From the NCBI GenBank assembly GCA_025201805.1, contig MU619239.1, positions 72,406-136,405 on the forward strand: a stretch of 64,000 nt of DNA. The letters run 5' to 3'. Origin of the DNA: Parasitella parasitica. Taxonomy: Eukaryota; Mucoromycota; Mucoromycetes; Mucorales; Mucoraceae. The notes beneath the pieces were generated by a model. That model did no database searches, was not told the DNA's origin, and saw only the letters and a program-made list of their open reading frames with translations. Both the position numbers and the translations under genes were made by a program. Positions 23,508 through 39,584 of the stretch are shown piece by piece. Every line of letters starts with the position of its first letter. Within the stretch, counting starts at the first letter, position 1.

Positions 23508-23747
23508 GGCTATGATGATTGCAACGAAAAAGAAGGACCTTTACCTATGCAAGTAACTAGACCTTATTGCACTGAATCACTCATGAAAAAACTGAGATTA
23601 AATCGTTTGTCTGTTTGAGTCGGTCCGCACTGGTTGTAAGCCGGAGAGATGTTTGTGGCAAGGAACCAGGGTTCAATGAGAGATGTATCTATTCTAGTGG
23701 CTTCGACCCCCCCTCTTTTCTTTTTGCTATTCTATCTACCCAAAAAC

Positions 23748-24182
23748 ATGCTTACAAAAGAGTTGGTGGCTCGCTTTTTAACAACTGCTCGTAACAGAGT
23801 CAATACAAATGTCTGGAAACGATACGCTTCTACTACCACTCCCACCACATCAATCATCAATACCATTCCTTTATTTGACAGGGCTCTTTTGCACAATTGT
23901 AAATACACAGAAAACTGCCTATTGGTATCTATTAACACGTCTATATTAGCCAAGAACACAATGTCTGTAGCAAGTGTATCTGATCATGTGTCTCGCATTC
24001 GCCCTTTCTCTATCCCTGCTCCTCCACAACCATCCATCACCCAGCCAACAAGTAGCAATAAAGTCGTCGAAGAGCTCGAATTAACCAGTGTGCTTCGAAA
24101 GCGTCGCTTGAAAATGAACAAGCATAAGCACAAGAAGTTAAGAAAGAGAACCCGTGCCTTGAGAAAGAAGTTGGGTAAATAG
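23748..24182 (+). CDS. Mitochondrial small-subunit ribosomal protein mS38 (Cox24/AURKAIP1 family)
   Basis: 144 aa from the ATG at 23748. The N-terminus MLTKELVARFLTTARNRV is a typical amphipathic mitochondrial targeting sequence, which is why I prefer this start to the in-frame one at 23649. The C-terminal 35 residues carry the family's mark: TSVLRKRRLKMNKHKHKKLR followed by KRTRALRKKLGK, an extremely basic helix that binds mitochondrial small-subunit rRNA. In yeast the homologue (Cox24/Mrp) is also needed for translation of the cytochrome oxidase mRNA. The middle is low complexity. It shares its upstream region with RPS18. Confidence 0.9.
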   Translation: MLTKELVARFLTTARNRVNTNVWKRYASTTTPTTSIINTIPLFDRALLHNCKYTENCLLVSINTSILAKNTMSVASVSDHVSRIRPFSIPAPPQPSITQPTSSNKVVEELELTSVLRKRRLKMNKHKHKKLRKRTRALRKKLGK

Positions 24183-24304
24183 ACAATAATATATACAACA
24201 CTAGAAAAATGTACCATATTTTTACTTGCAAAAACATGCAATATGCTTCAAGAAAATTACTTTTTTTTTTATATATATATTATCATTATTATTGTTATTA
24301 AAAA

Positions 24305-26202
<1,898 letters not shown>

Positions 26203-27237
26203 TTATGTTTACTTTTTGAAGCAAATCAACGAGCATGATGGATCAGAAGCAGCCTATTTATAAGACTTTAGAAGCAGTGCAAGGGATAAGGAGAAACTTG
26301 TTATCTAGTCATGATTTTCCCTTTTCCTCTTTTCGTTTATCATCGGTCATGAAAAAAACATCATTTGTCAAAGAAATAACTCCTTGCTTTTTCGTTCGAG
26401 TACAATACACCATTTTCTGCAAAGTTGTGTTGTGAACAGAATACATGTTTTTAATGCATAATCTAATGCTGCCTTTAGCGGATTACATGTTGTATTATAA
26501 AACATTAAATGTTATTACAAACATCTGGCTTCTTCTTGTATCTGCTGCTCCTCCTCGTTGCGGATTTGCTCCTTGATTTTTCATGTACTTTTATTCATTG
26601 CCCCTCATTTTTTATCATATCTAATTGGTCTCTGGTGAGGATATGAGGGGCGCGTATTCATGTACAATGTAATTCATTAAAAAGGCATACATACATTTAT
26701 ACATATGATCCATGTCAGTTTGATGCACTCAAAAGACGGACTGTCGTCATAGAAACCACACCAAAGATACAATTTTGCTCTATACTCATCATAACTACAA
26801 TGATACCATCTGGCCGTGCGGTAATGGCCTACCAAATGTATGTAACCTCTCTCTCTCTCTTTCTCTCCTTTATTTTCTCTGTCCTTCTATCTGCAATGCA
26901 CAGTCATTGATCATTCTGTTACTTGGAGGAAGCATGATGACTGTTTCGTTTATAACATTGCGTTGTTCCAATGTCATTTATTGCCTTTTGGTGCATATAG
27001 AGTCATGAATATAAAGGAGCGCTGATCATTCGCCGTGAACTACTAACAGTTATCCTTTCGTTCAATTCCGTTCTGACCTACCTGTTGAGAAAGAAAAAGA
27101 AGGAAAAACGAAGATGTCAAAATAATACTGTCTGCAATATCTGATTTTATTGGATTCGTAAGTGTGCAATCCATACGATTATAAAAAAAAAGGTCTATAA
27201 AATCTGGATGGTTGATATCATGGTGTATATGTACAAT
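26203..27237. other. Intergenic region with a CT tract and a possible small gene
   Basis: Between the starts of GH47 (minus, 26202) and the 3' end of bL33m. There is a (CT)n tract at about 26848-26870 and a possible small two-exon gene at 26800-27008 listed separately. On the minus strand, 26500-26590 reads as a polar open stretch (KYMKNQGANPQRGGAADT) that I cannot place in a gene. Confidence 0.4.
26800..27008 (+). CDS. Possible small single-membrane-helix protein
   Basis: Tentative. Exons 26800-26841 and 26904-27008 join in phase 0 to 48 aa: MIPSGRAVMAYQMY, then SLIILLLGGSMMTVSFITLR, one membrane helix and a short tail. The intron begins GTAACC, is followed by a strong CT tract and ends CACAG. 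The GR-x-n-helix-LR plan is like the small k subunit of mitochondrial ATP synthase (Atp19/DAPIT), but the resemblance is slight and a chance reading is possible. Confidence 0.3.
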
Positions 27238-27463
27238 TTATTTCTTCATTTTTGTTTCTGTGAACAAGACATGTTGTTTGACTAGATGGTATGTTAGTTT
27301 TTTTCTTTCTATCAATGACAAGATTTATATTACCTTGAGGATCATATTTCATCAAAGAGAGCTTGGGCGAAATTCTAGGACGACTCTTGATATAATTGTA
27401 GCCTGTACCAGCTGAAGATAATAACTTGACGAGGATAACTCTTGCCTTTGCTTTCTTGGCCAT
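27238..27463 (-). CDS. Mitochondrial large-subunit ribosomal protein bL33m
   Basis: Two exons: 27463-27334 and 27281-27238, giving 57 aa, the usual size. MAKKAKARVILVKLLSSAGT, then GYNYIKSRPRISPKLSLMKY, DPQ, and in the second exon VKQHVLFTETKMKK, match the bacterial L33 pattern (K-x-x-R-...-L-S-x-x-T-G...L-x-x-x-KYDP...H-x-x-x-x-E-x-K). It is a small basic component of the large mitochondrial ribosomal subunit. Reading through the intron gives a longer false ORF to 27218. Confidence 0.92.
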
Positions 27464-28129
27464 TTTGGACTGATTCTACTGAAAGATATGGAAAGGGAAG
27501 GGGTACCAGTACTCCGGGGTACCATTTCTTGGAAGAAAAGTGAAGTTCAATAGTCACATGGCTGCCTATTTTGAGTGTATTTTTATGGACAGGGCTGGGA
27601 AATCTCAAACTGCAGATGGATGGATGGAGCTCTTTTACAGCTTCTACTATGGTAGTAGATCAAGTGGGCATTCTTTGTGAGCCAACGATGAATACAATGA
27701 TGGGTCAATGAGCGTTTGAACCTGTGCATTGGATGACTAAATCACACATGAAACTGACTTTTTCGAACTGAATACATCAGACATTCTTACTCGGTTATCT
27801 TCTCCATTGTAGCAAATTGGTTTAACAACATATTTTATTTTGATACAGAGGCGTGATGTTCGAAGTTACTGATCAGTGATGCTTATTTGATAATTCACAG
27901 CTCTATTACTTTGACGTTAGAGTGGCAGGTTTATATTCAAAAATGCCTAGCTGACATGTGAGACCAAAAATATGAGCAATCAACACTGAAAACTAATGTT
28001 TGTTTCAAGGAAATGAGAAAAAATTCCAAGTTATTGAGAAAAAAAGAATGATCGGTTTGAAAGATTATAAATAATAAATGAGAAAAGTTGATAATGAATG
28101 GAGACAATGATATAATTGAACGTTAGCAT
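27464..28129. other. Upstream region of bL33m
   Basis: Holds the bL33m promoter. The ORF at 27375-27608 is a shadow. Nothing else is recognised. Confidence 0.45.
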
Positions 28130-29322
28130 TAGTGCTAAAACCCCTCTTTTTCAAGTGTTCTTATGCGGACTAACCGTCGCGAGTTTTTAGTATTCGAGAC
28201 GTTCATTACCATGAATTCCTATCATTGCCAAAGCGTGAATGTTGCATGAAGCGTTCACATCTCGTTGCCATGTATGTCCACAGTTTTTATAGACTAGGAC
28301 GGAATGCAAGGTAGATGCTTTCTCCGTTTATTTCTGAAATACAGTATCACTAAAAATGAATTTCTACCGTAAATGTTGCAAAAAATGAAGCTTACCTTTT
28401 AGTTGCTGACGACTCAATTGATGTTTCTGCAATCGGTGGCGTTCTTATTTTTTGCTTTCTCTCGAGCGAAACATCTGGTTTGGTACGAGCCCCCACAACA
28501 TTTTTACTGACTTGAAAATAGACATCAGAATTGCAGTTCTTTTCATAGGTCAAGTAAGTATTTATGAGCTCATCATGTACCTTTTGACAACCAATGTATT
28601 TGAGGAACTTTAACCTTCAACCGATCAAGTACTACACTCACAATATACTGATTGACCTTATTCACGTCGATGTTTTTGGCGATGATATTTCTGATTCGAG
28701 AACTTCAATTCCCTGATCCTTCTTAAACTGGCATATCCTGGCATTGGTCTTCTTGAATTCTGCTTTTACATAATACTCTGTTGATAAGAATTGCAGCGCC
28801 TGATGACGAGTGTTAGCAGACACCTCCGAACTAGAGTATACAGTACTGTCACTACCACCAACAGCCATAAAGACCTCTATTACACCAGGTCGACTCCCCA
28901 TACTTTACAGCGATTCAAATTTTCTGGTCTAAGGTCTTGTAGCGTTAATGCAGGAAGAGAATCAGTCGAAACATTTTTAAGACATATAAACGAGGATGCA
29001 AAGCCATCAGACATAAAGTTGTTTTAGAATACCCCGTACCTATAATGATAAAACTGGAACATCAGTTCTAAATCATTATACAAATAGATAAATCATAAGT
29101 GTACTGTTTTCATTTTTGAAAAATCAAAGATATTGAATTCTATTGGGTGGGATAGGCGTGTTTGAGCAAGAATTTGAGAATAGCACATAACGAGTTTTGA
29201 TCAATGCGAATGTACTTTCTAGTATATCCTAGACAAGGAACAATTGTAAATAGTCTCGTCTGATACCTCACGAGGAAAGTAAGTGGCTGAAAGCCACTAT
29301 CTCTTAGCTCTTGATCCTCCAT
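28130..29322 (-). pseudogene. Decayed Fanzor (eukaryotic TnpB-like RNA-guided nuclease) gene
   Basis: Read on the minus strand in order, broken frames give the parts of a Fanzor protein. First RLFTIVPCLGYTRKYIRIDQ (about 29250-29195). Then FDFSKMKTVHL (about 29120). Then NFMSDGFASSFICLKNV (about 29015-28960) and TLQDLRPENL. Then the RuvC-I region KVWGVD, with a +1 frameshift exactly after the Asp, continuing PGVIEVFMAVGG (28915-28840), FLSTEYYVKAEFKKTNARIC, a further stretch TPPIAETSIES (about 28440) and finally CGHTWQRDVNASCNIHALAM (about 28280-28220), the zinc-knuckle plus RuvC-III Asp. Several stops and at least two frameshifts make it non-functional. The family is transposon-borne; no terminal repeats or guide RNA could be recognised. 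Confidence 0.75.
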
Positions 29323-29712
29323 ATTCCAATTAATTTTCCATGTTACCTAACATCTTGTATAATACAGTCAAAAATATACGAAAGAATTTCATTATAGTAG
29401 CGTTGGTAATGGAATATCTGTCTATAAAGTTATCAGATGATATCACAAAGTTGCGTATCAAAATTGTATATAACCCATAGCAATATTGCTTAAAAAACAG
29501 TTGCTAGCGAGTTGCTATGCTCAATTTGGGTGTGTACATCATTGCAAGAAAAACTGAAAAGAAGAGGCACAGGTAGATGAATAAATAAAAACAGAGAAAT
29601 ATACGAAGAATAGAATGGTTGTATGTGTCATTCAGAGTGTTGTCAATTTTGATACATATGAAGTCATTATTATTTTAATATAATACCAATAATACCGTTA
29701 GAAGGATTATCA
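29323..29712. other. Region between the Fanzor relic and a dehydrogenase gene
   Basis: AT-rich, no coding sequence recognised. It contains the 3' end of the dehydrogenase transcript and may contain the 5' part of the transposon that carried the Fanzor gene, but no boundary repeat was found by eye. Confidence 0.4.
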
Positions 29713-30837
29713 CTAGATAGGTGCACCTTGGTAACCAGAAACCTTTGCTTTCAGCAAGTTTTCAGTAAACTCCCAAAGCTTCAAAGGAGCGTCTTCTGAG
29801 GCTGCAACACCTCGAGGCATAGCAGGATTAGCAAAAGGGACATAATATGCGCCCTTGATAGACTTTTTCTCGACATCAGGGCTCGTAGCAAGATACAGTT
29901 GAGTCAGAGCACCATCTTCGGGGGAGATCAAGAACAAATTTAAGAAAGCATTAATCATAAAGGAGGTATGGCGGTAAAGATCCGTATTGACAGTCCCGGG
30001 ATGATTAGCATTGACATATACCTGTATAATGTTTGTCAATAACTTATGATATATGTCAATATATGCCTTACATTTTGCACTTACATTTTCAACACCTTTA
30101 GCCTCGAGTCTTTTGTTTAATTCTCTGGTAAATAAAATGTTGCAAGCCTTGGATTTGCCATAGTGAATGTATTTGTTGTATGTGGAAGGGTCACTAATGG
30201 TCTCCAAGTTCAATGCCTTGAACGGCATTCTGTGGCCTATAGAACTGACGTTGATAATACGACTAGGCGCTGATTTTTCCAAGACTGGCAACAATAGCAT
30301 GGTTAAATAATAATGAGCGACATGGTTTGTAGCGAATTGCGTTTCAATGCCATCCTCAGATAATCCGAATGGGCACATCATGACACCTGCATTGTTCATC
30401 AAAATATGTAATTTACTATGACGAGCTAAGAATTGATCTGCAAATTCCTTTACGCTGGATAGTTTGAGCAAGTCCAAAGGAATGAACTCTACATTTTGGT
30501 TATCTGTCCGTGATTTAATTTCCTCGACGACCTGCATTGTCTTTTCTTTGTTACGACAAGCAAGGATTCTGTGTATGTCATTACGCTATGTCAATATGGC
30601 GAAATTAATGCTCAACGATGTTATATATTTACACTGTAGCGCCTTTTTTAGCCATTTCCAAAGCAGAAACTTTGCCAATCTATGCAAGAGACAGATGAAT
30701 TAGGCGACAACACGTATACGTAAAACGATATGACTTACACCTGTGTTGCTACCAGTGACAATGGCAATTTTTCCTTCTAAATTAGGAATCTGGTCAAATG
30801 CAAAGCTTTTCTTGGCAAAAACGTCAATTAAATCCAT
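29713..30837 (-). CDS. Short-chain dehydrogenase, retinol-dehydrogenase/WWOX-like
   Basis: Four exons: 30837-30739, 30679-30633, 30568-30085, 30021-29713, giving 312 aa. KIAIVTGSNTGIG (23-35) binds the cofactor; ILACRNKEK follows the second strand and favours NADP(H). NNAGVMMCPF, RIINVSSIGH and the catalytic HYGKSK (Tyr185, Lys189) follow, then ANHPGTVNTDL. This order is that of the retinol dehydrogenase/WW-domain oxidoreductase branch of SDRs. No membrane anchor is obvious. The substrate cannot be assigned. The upstream neighbour PMR1 is on the same strand, 275 bases away. Confidence 0.92.
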
Positions 30838-31112
30838 ATTGATAAAGGATAAACAGAAAATAAACAACAAAAAACGAAAAAGAAAAACGAAAAATCGACG
30901 AAAGGCAATTTAGCTATCGTGTTACAAATAAAATTGAGTTTTTCTTATTTTAAACGAAAGCGGTTAAAAGTCTCATTGTTCGGTAAACAAGTATGTTTTT
31001 ATTCTAGAAGAGTAGTGAGTGGAAACATGTGTATTTGTGATATATAGGAATTAAAAAAAAACAGAGGTAAATTTTCTTTGTGTGATGTGTGTGTGTATGT
31101 AAATTATATAAT

Positions 31113-34578
<3,466 letters not shown>

Positions 34579-35215
34579 TTTTCTATTATATGTATTACAA
34601 ATTGATGCAAAAGATAGAGAGAGAGAGTGCGTGTGTGTCTGATGAACAAAAAATTTGAAAAGAAAATGACCTTCTATTCTATATTTTTAGTTGTGCTCTC
34701 TGTTTCTTGAACGGCCTCTATAGGGAACCAGATAATGTAAAGAATAAAGGGATTAAAAACGAGTGCAGTGAAATTGGAAGTTGTCGAAAAAGGGAAAAAC
34801 AAGCAATTGAATTGGCGCGTGTAGAGCTTCATTTATATAGGCTTGACCCAAAGAGCAACCGCCGATTCTGCTCATAATTTAGGGAAGTGCCCAATCAAGA
34901 TGCGAAACGAATGTAGATCCTCCTTTCAAAATGTAACGTTATCCTATAAGGGCTTTTTATGATAGCGCGGAATCTTTGAGTTGGGTTCAATCTCAATAGA
35001 AAAGAGGTTTGGTGAGAACACCTGCAATCTTTTCAAGTGTTATTGTAAATAAGACTTGTCTCGTTGCCAAGCTGATATCCTCTTGTTAAACCTCAGACTT
35101 GATATAACTCTTTCAGCATGACATTCTCCATATACTGTTGTTATATTAAGCTGGGAAGGAGCTTTATTACGCATGGTTATAACGCTTTAAAGACAATAAG
35201 CTACCTGAGAAAGCG

Positions 35216-35312
<97 letters not shown>

Positions 35313-35458
35313 AAAAAAAAAAAAAGGATAGTATACAAATGAAAGACAAGCTATCGAGATAGATGGTTACAAACATAAAGTTCAACAAGCTAGTTAGACT
35401 TTCCAGATACGCCACTCACGCTTCCATTTCTTTGTTTCTACACGGGGCAAGTACGATA
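34579..35458. other. Upstream region of PMR1 with a very long poly-A tract
   Basis: Holds the PMR1 promoter on the right of its start and the 3' end of the LARP1 gene. A GA/GT microsatellite-like patch is at 34615-34640. The poly-A tract at 35218-35325 is listed separately. No gene is seen. Confidence 0.5.
35218..35325 (+). repeat. 108-base poly-A tract (A82-G-A25)
   Basis: An uninterrupted run of 82 A (35218-35299), one G, then 25 A. It is far longer than the other A runs in the window (10-27). It could be the tail of a retroposed RNA inserted on the plus strand, or an unstable mononucleotide repeat whose length in the assembly is unreliable. An ORF on the minus strand made of polyphenylalanine here is an artefact. 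Confidence 0.9.
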
Positions 35459-37893
35459 TTAGATTTGGGCAATCATATAAACAAACACATTGCATCTTAC
35501 GTTATGGTTGGGTACAACATATGTAATACCCTCAATTTTCTTTGGCGGTTCGGCACTTCTGAAATCCTTGATAGTTTTGTACTTGGCGAGCAACTCAGTC
35601 ATGCGTTCGTTGAAAACCAACACTCTCTTCTTCTTATCCTTGCGGTAAAAGTTGTAGGCCCAGAATTTCTCCAAGCCATACAAATGACCATTATCATAAT
35701 CATTGAGGGTGATTTCTTGGAAATCCTCAAACATATCCTTGCTGAAATGTCTTTCAAGGCCATAAGAGTAAAGACGGAAGAGACATTCAAGACCATAGCG
35801 ATAGTTATGGTTGGCATCTTCGACAGCCAGACGCTTGAATTCATTATGCATACGCTTGTTTGAGTGATCACGCAAAAAGTGCGACCAGAAACGGAACAAG
35901 GTGTTCATTTCTTGAGATTGACCAATGCCTAATTGCTTACGCTCCTTCAAGGCCTTAGCATGATACTTGTGGTACTTGTGCTGAACAAATCCCTTTTCGC
36001 GTAATAAATCGCGGCTAGGATGTTGGAAACTGGTACCAAACGAGTGAGCCATGTTATCCACAGAGGCAGACAGATTGCTGTCAGGCATGGGTGATTTGCC
36101 GAGACTTGTGGATAAAAGATCATTGGGATTAGGATGATAAGCTTCATCGCCGAGTACCCAGCCAACGTGACCCTGTTCGTCCTTCTTTGCGCCGGCAGCA
36201 CTGCCATTCATAGCAGAACGAGCCATGGAATTAGGAAGAGATTCAGCTTGAACAGGATAGAATCGAGGAGCCTTCTTCTTGGACTTGATGGGCTTAGCCT
36301 TGATGTTGGACAAGACAGACTCTCTTTGCTTGGCGCTGGCACTAAGCTGGGCGAAATGCTCAGGATCAAGGGTGCCAACCTTGGATTGATTGGGTTGATT
36401 GCCAATTCCAAGGCCACTTTCGTATTGATACAAGCCTTCGTTAATCATGTCTGAAATGTCATCATTCATCTTTGCGCGATCAAAGGAGCTGTGGGAGCGA
36501 TCCTTTTTACGCTGGGTGACAATCATGATGCGAGCCACGCTGTCATCGTCAAACTCAAAATCTTCATCATCCTCTTCGTCGTCAGAGAGGTAGTACTTCT
36601 TGACAGTGTTGGGACGACTGCCATCAGCCCATTCCTCGTCTTCGAAATCAAAGAGATCGTCTTCTTCAGCATGAGGAATATTAGGTGTGTTGGCCACTTT
36701 AGAAGTGGGGGCAGCGGTCGACTTTTTAAGAGCCAACGAAGCTAATGTAGGGACAGGCGAAGCGAGAGTAGCAGTAGGCGTCGCGTTGGCGGGTGGAGGA
36801 GTCCCATTGACAGTTGCAGTCGTTGCCAAGGAACCAGGAACAGGTAACACCCAGGTTTCCCAACCCTCTCTTTTACGCACTAGATCGCCGCTGTCTTGTT
36901 TCACTTGCAAGATTTTCGAAAGCTCGAGGGATGTGCGCACGAGAGACATGTCTGTTGTCAATCCTCGCACACGATTGAAACCAGCAATCAAAGTGATGGG
37001 CACGTAGCCATCGGTATCCATTTGGCTGCGTAAAAAGATATCTCTGCACAAATTATCGACGCTAAAGTAATACTCAATCTGTTGGCAAATGTAGGCTTTA
37101 AGTGTTTCGGGATCAACATTGTTGTTGGCTGAGGGATTGGGTCTATTAAAATAACGAGGTTGAAATCCACCACGGCCACGATTTGAGCCACGTCTCATGC
37201 CGCGACCGTTCATCTGCTGGTGATGGTGATGGTTGTTGCGCTGTTGGCGGTGTTGTTGCTGGTTGGATTCCATGGCGGGTGTGTCCTGAGTTGTACCAGC
37301 AGCCGTGTTGCCATTGCCGATTATACTGCTCTTTTCTTTTTCAGGAACAAATGTATTAGCTACTGATGATGATGAGGAGGAGAGATGGGTGGTAGGAGCA
37401 ACAGGTGTTTTCGCATTGGAAACATTCTGTTCATTGTGCGCCTGTGACGAAGCTATGGAATGATCGTTATTTGATGGTGGTGTCGATTTTCTATTGCCAC
37501 GAGAAGAATTCTTGCGTCCGTTACCACGACCACCCGTAGTAGGAGGAGGGGTAGAGTGGCTAACATTAGGGATATAGGTCTTCCATTGAACATTCTTACC
37601 AATTGACTTTGGTCGAGGCTTTTTCTCGCTGGTAGGCTCTTCTAGCGAGATGGCTTCCTTGGGTTCAGGCCAAGAAGCGTCTAGGAGCAATTATAATGAA
37701 TAAATGTGTATAGCAAGTAGTGTAGTCTTTTTATGTTACCGATTGAGTTTATTGATACAGACGTAGATGTGGTTGACTTTTTGATTTGCCATACATTGAC
37801 ATCAGGGATAGGTGCAGGAACTTTCTTGGGTACCTCTGCTGGCTTTTCAGTAAGAGTTTCTTGAGTTTTCGTATCTGTTGTTGAGTTGACCAT
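35459..37893 (-). CDS. La-related protein of the LARP1 type (La motif plus DM15 repeats)
   Basis: Two exons: 37893-37740 and 37680-35459, giving 791 aa. A disordered N-terminal part (Ser/Asn/His/RG-rich, [15 protein letters not shown]) leads to a La motif at about 240-325 ([32 protein letters not shown]). An acidic linker follows, then a C-terminal region of DM15/LARP1 repeats at about 640-765 ([46 protein letters not shown]). LARP1 binds the cap and 5' oligopyrimidine of ribosomal protein mRNAs through DM15 and is a TOR target. In yeast the paralogues Sro9/Slf1 lack DM15, so this is the fuller form. After NHN at the C-terminus a GTAAGA could be a donor; splicing to 35440 would replace the last 12 residues. 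Confidence 0.9.
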
Positions 37894-38352
37894 ACTTTTT
37901 GCTTCTAATTAAGACAAGTTCTAATGGTTTGATAATTTACAGAGTTTTTTTTTGTGTGTTTTGTGTTTTTGTAGAGGTTTTTGTTGGTTGTTGGTTGTGA
38001 AAAAAAAAAAAAAAAAAAGATTTGAATTTATATATAGGTGATGTTCTCTTTGCTTATTTCTTTCTATTAGACAGAAAACAAAAGGAGAGAAGAAGTCGAT
38101 ATTTTGGCTTTGATGGAAACTCGAAAAAATTTCTTGTTTAAATACAATAAAGGTGGCTTATGGAAACATGCCCAGTTTTGACATTTCTCAAACATAAAAG
38201 AAGGAAAACCTTAATAACGAGAGCATAGGAGACCCCTTTATGAGAATGGCCTCCTTAAAAAATCAACATATATAAGAGAGAAATGTTGTATTTCAATTGT
38301 TCTCTTCTCCCTGTATTTCGAATAGTGAAATGACCTGTTGTCAAAAGTAAAA
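37894..38352. promoter_or_regulatory. Divergent upstream region of LARP1 and tetraspanin genes
   Basis: Separates starts at 37893 (minus) and 38353 (plus). Contains an A19 run (37998-38018) and the TATA-like ATATATAAGAG at 38266-38276, about 75 bases before the tetraspanin ATG. Confidence 0.5.
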
Positions 38353-39176
38353 ATGAACATTTTCAATGGTTTAAATGTTTGTAACTGCGTACTAAACCAA
38401 GATTCTCCTAGGCAAAGTACAGTCTACCTTGTGTTGACAAATATTTTATTTTTCATATGTGGATGCACACTCTTAACATTTGGAATGATGGCTACACAAA
38501 TGAAGATTACTGATTCCATCTTATTTCCTGTGAATATCTTGAAGAGTAAGGCTGCGAATCTTTGCAAATCTCAATGCGAACACTGACTTTGTTGTATCTG
38601 TATGTAGTGGTGACAATCTTGGGCCTTATTTTGGTATTCACATCACTAGTTGGCATATTGGGTGGATATTACAAAGAAAGAAGAAAAATTCACATTTTGT
38701 ACATCACATTAGTTGTTGCTGCCTTTGTATACCAAATATCAATAGCAGTTATTGTATATGACGACGCCGCCCATATATCCAACTGGATGAGTAGTGCCTG
38801 GAATAACTCTACAAAAGACTACAAACTTTACGCACAAAAAAAGTTCAGTTGCTGTGGTTTCTCTAATCCAAAAGACCATTCCGTTGCCACAGCAACATGC
38901 TTTCCAGATGACATTATCAATTCTGCCCAACCCTGCTATGGACTATTGGCCGCATTCATTCGATCCAAATTATCAAACATGTACATTGCCTTGTTTACGA
39001 GCCTATCTATAGAACTGCTTGCTTTATGTAATGTAATTACACATTTATGTACCTTAAATCCAAAAAAATGGGAAGTCAGTCCCGAAGAACAATATGTGCA
39101 CCATGGCAACTACTCGGCAGACACTTTGGTAGCTTCTAATTCCACTACAATGTATTCAAAACCTAGGCAGTTTTAA
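38353..39176 (+). CDS. Tetraspanin-like membrane protein
   Basis: Two exons: 38353-38545 and 38608-39176, giving 253 aa. Four membrane segments: about 25-47, 64-84, 93-115 and 190-212. The larger extracellular loop between the third and fourth carries the diagnostic CCG motif (FSCCGFSNP, Cys146-Gly148) and further cysteines (TCFP, QPCYG). The N-terminus has juxtamembrane cysteines (CNC) that could be palmitoylated. Tetraspanins organise membrane microdomains; in fungi they act in polar growth and appressorium function. The C-terminal tail is polar and ends SKPRQF. Which fungal tetraspanin class it belongs to is not clear. Confidence 0.82.
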
Positions 39177-39584
39177 TTTACTCACAATACAAAGCGTCTG
39201 TAATTTTTGCTACCATACTGTTTTTGTAAATACTTGGTTTTTGTCATATATTGTTATTGTGTGTAGCTTCCCCTTGACTTGTCTTTTTTGTCTCCATGTC
39301 TCTCATCCCCCTTGATTTTCTCTCTTTTTTTGTTTTTTTTGTTATGCCTGCAAATGTGCTCCGTTGCTTAAAATAGAAATCGTCTGTGTTAGATGGACTC
39401 AACAAATGTTGTCAATAATATCCCTCCATCTTGTGAGGTATAATGTTTAAAAAAAAAAAAAACTTTAGCACAGTTTATAAGAATAAGCTTTACTATTTTA
39501 TCTAAAGTTGTGTACAAAATAAACGAGAAGAAAAAAAAAACAAAGTAACCCCCTTGATTTATACGGTACAAATATATAAACTCC
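39177..39584. other. Convergent 3' region with T and A runs
   Basis: Between the stop codons of the tetraspanin (plus) and DPH7 (minus) genes. T-rich then A-rich runs; no gene is seen. Confidence 0.5.

Noticed and set aside
35167-35415. 82-codon minus-strand ORF
   Set aside because: It is a polyphenylalanine translation of the poly-A tract.
35363-36745. Plus-strand ORFs opposite LARP1
   Set aside because: Shadow frames of the LARP1 coding sequence.
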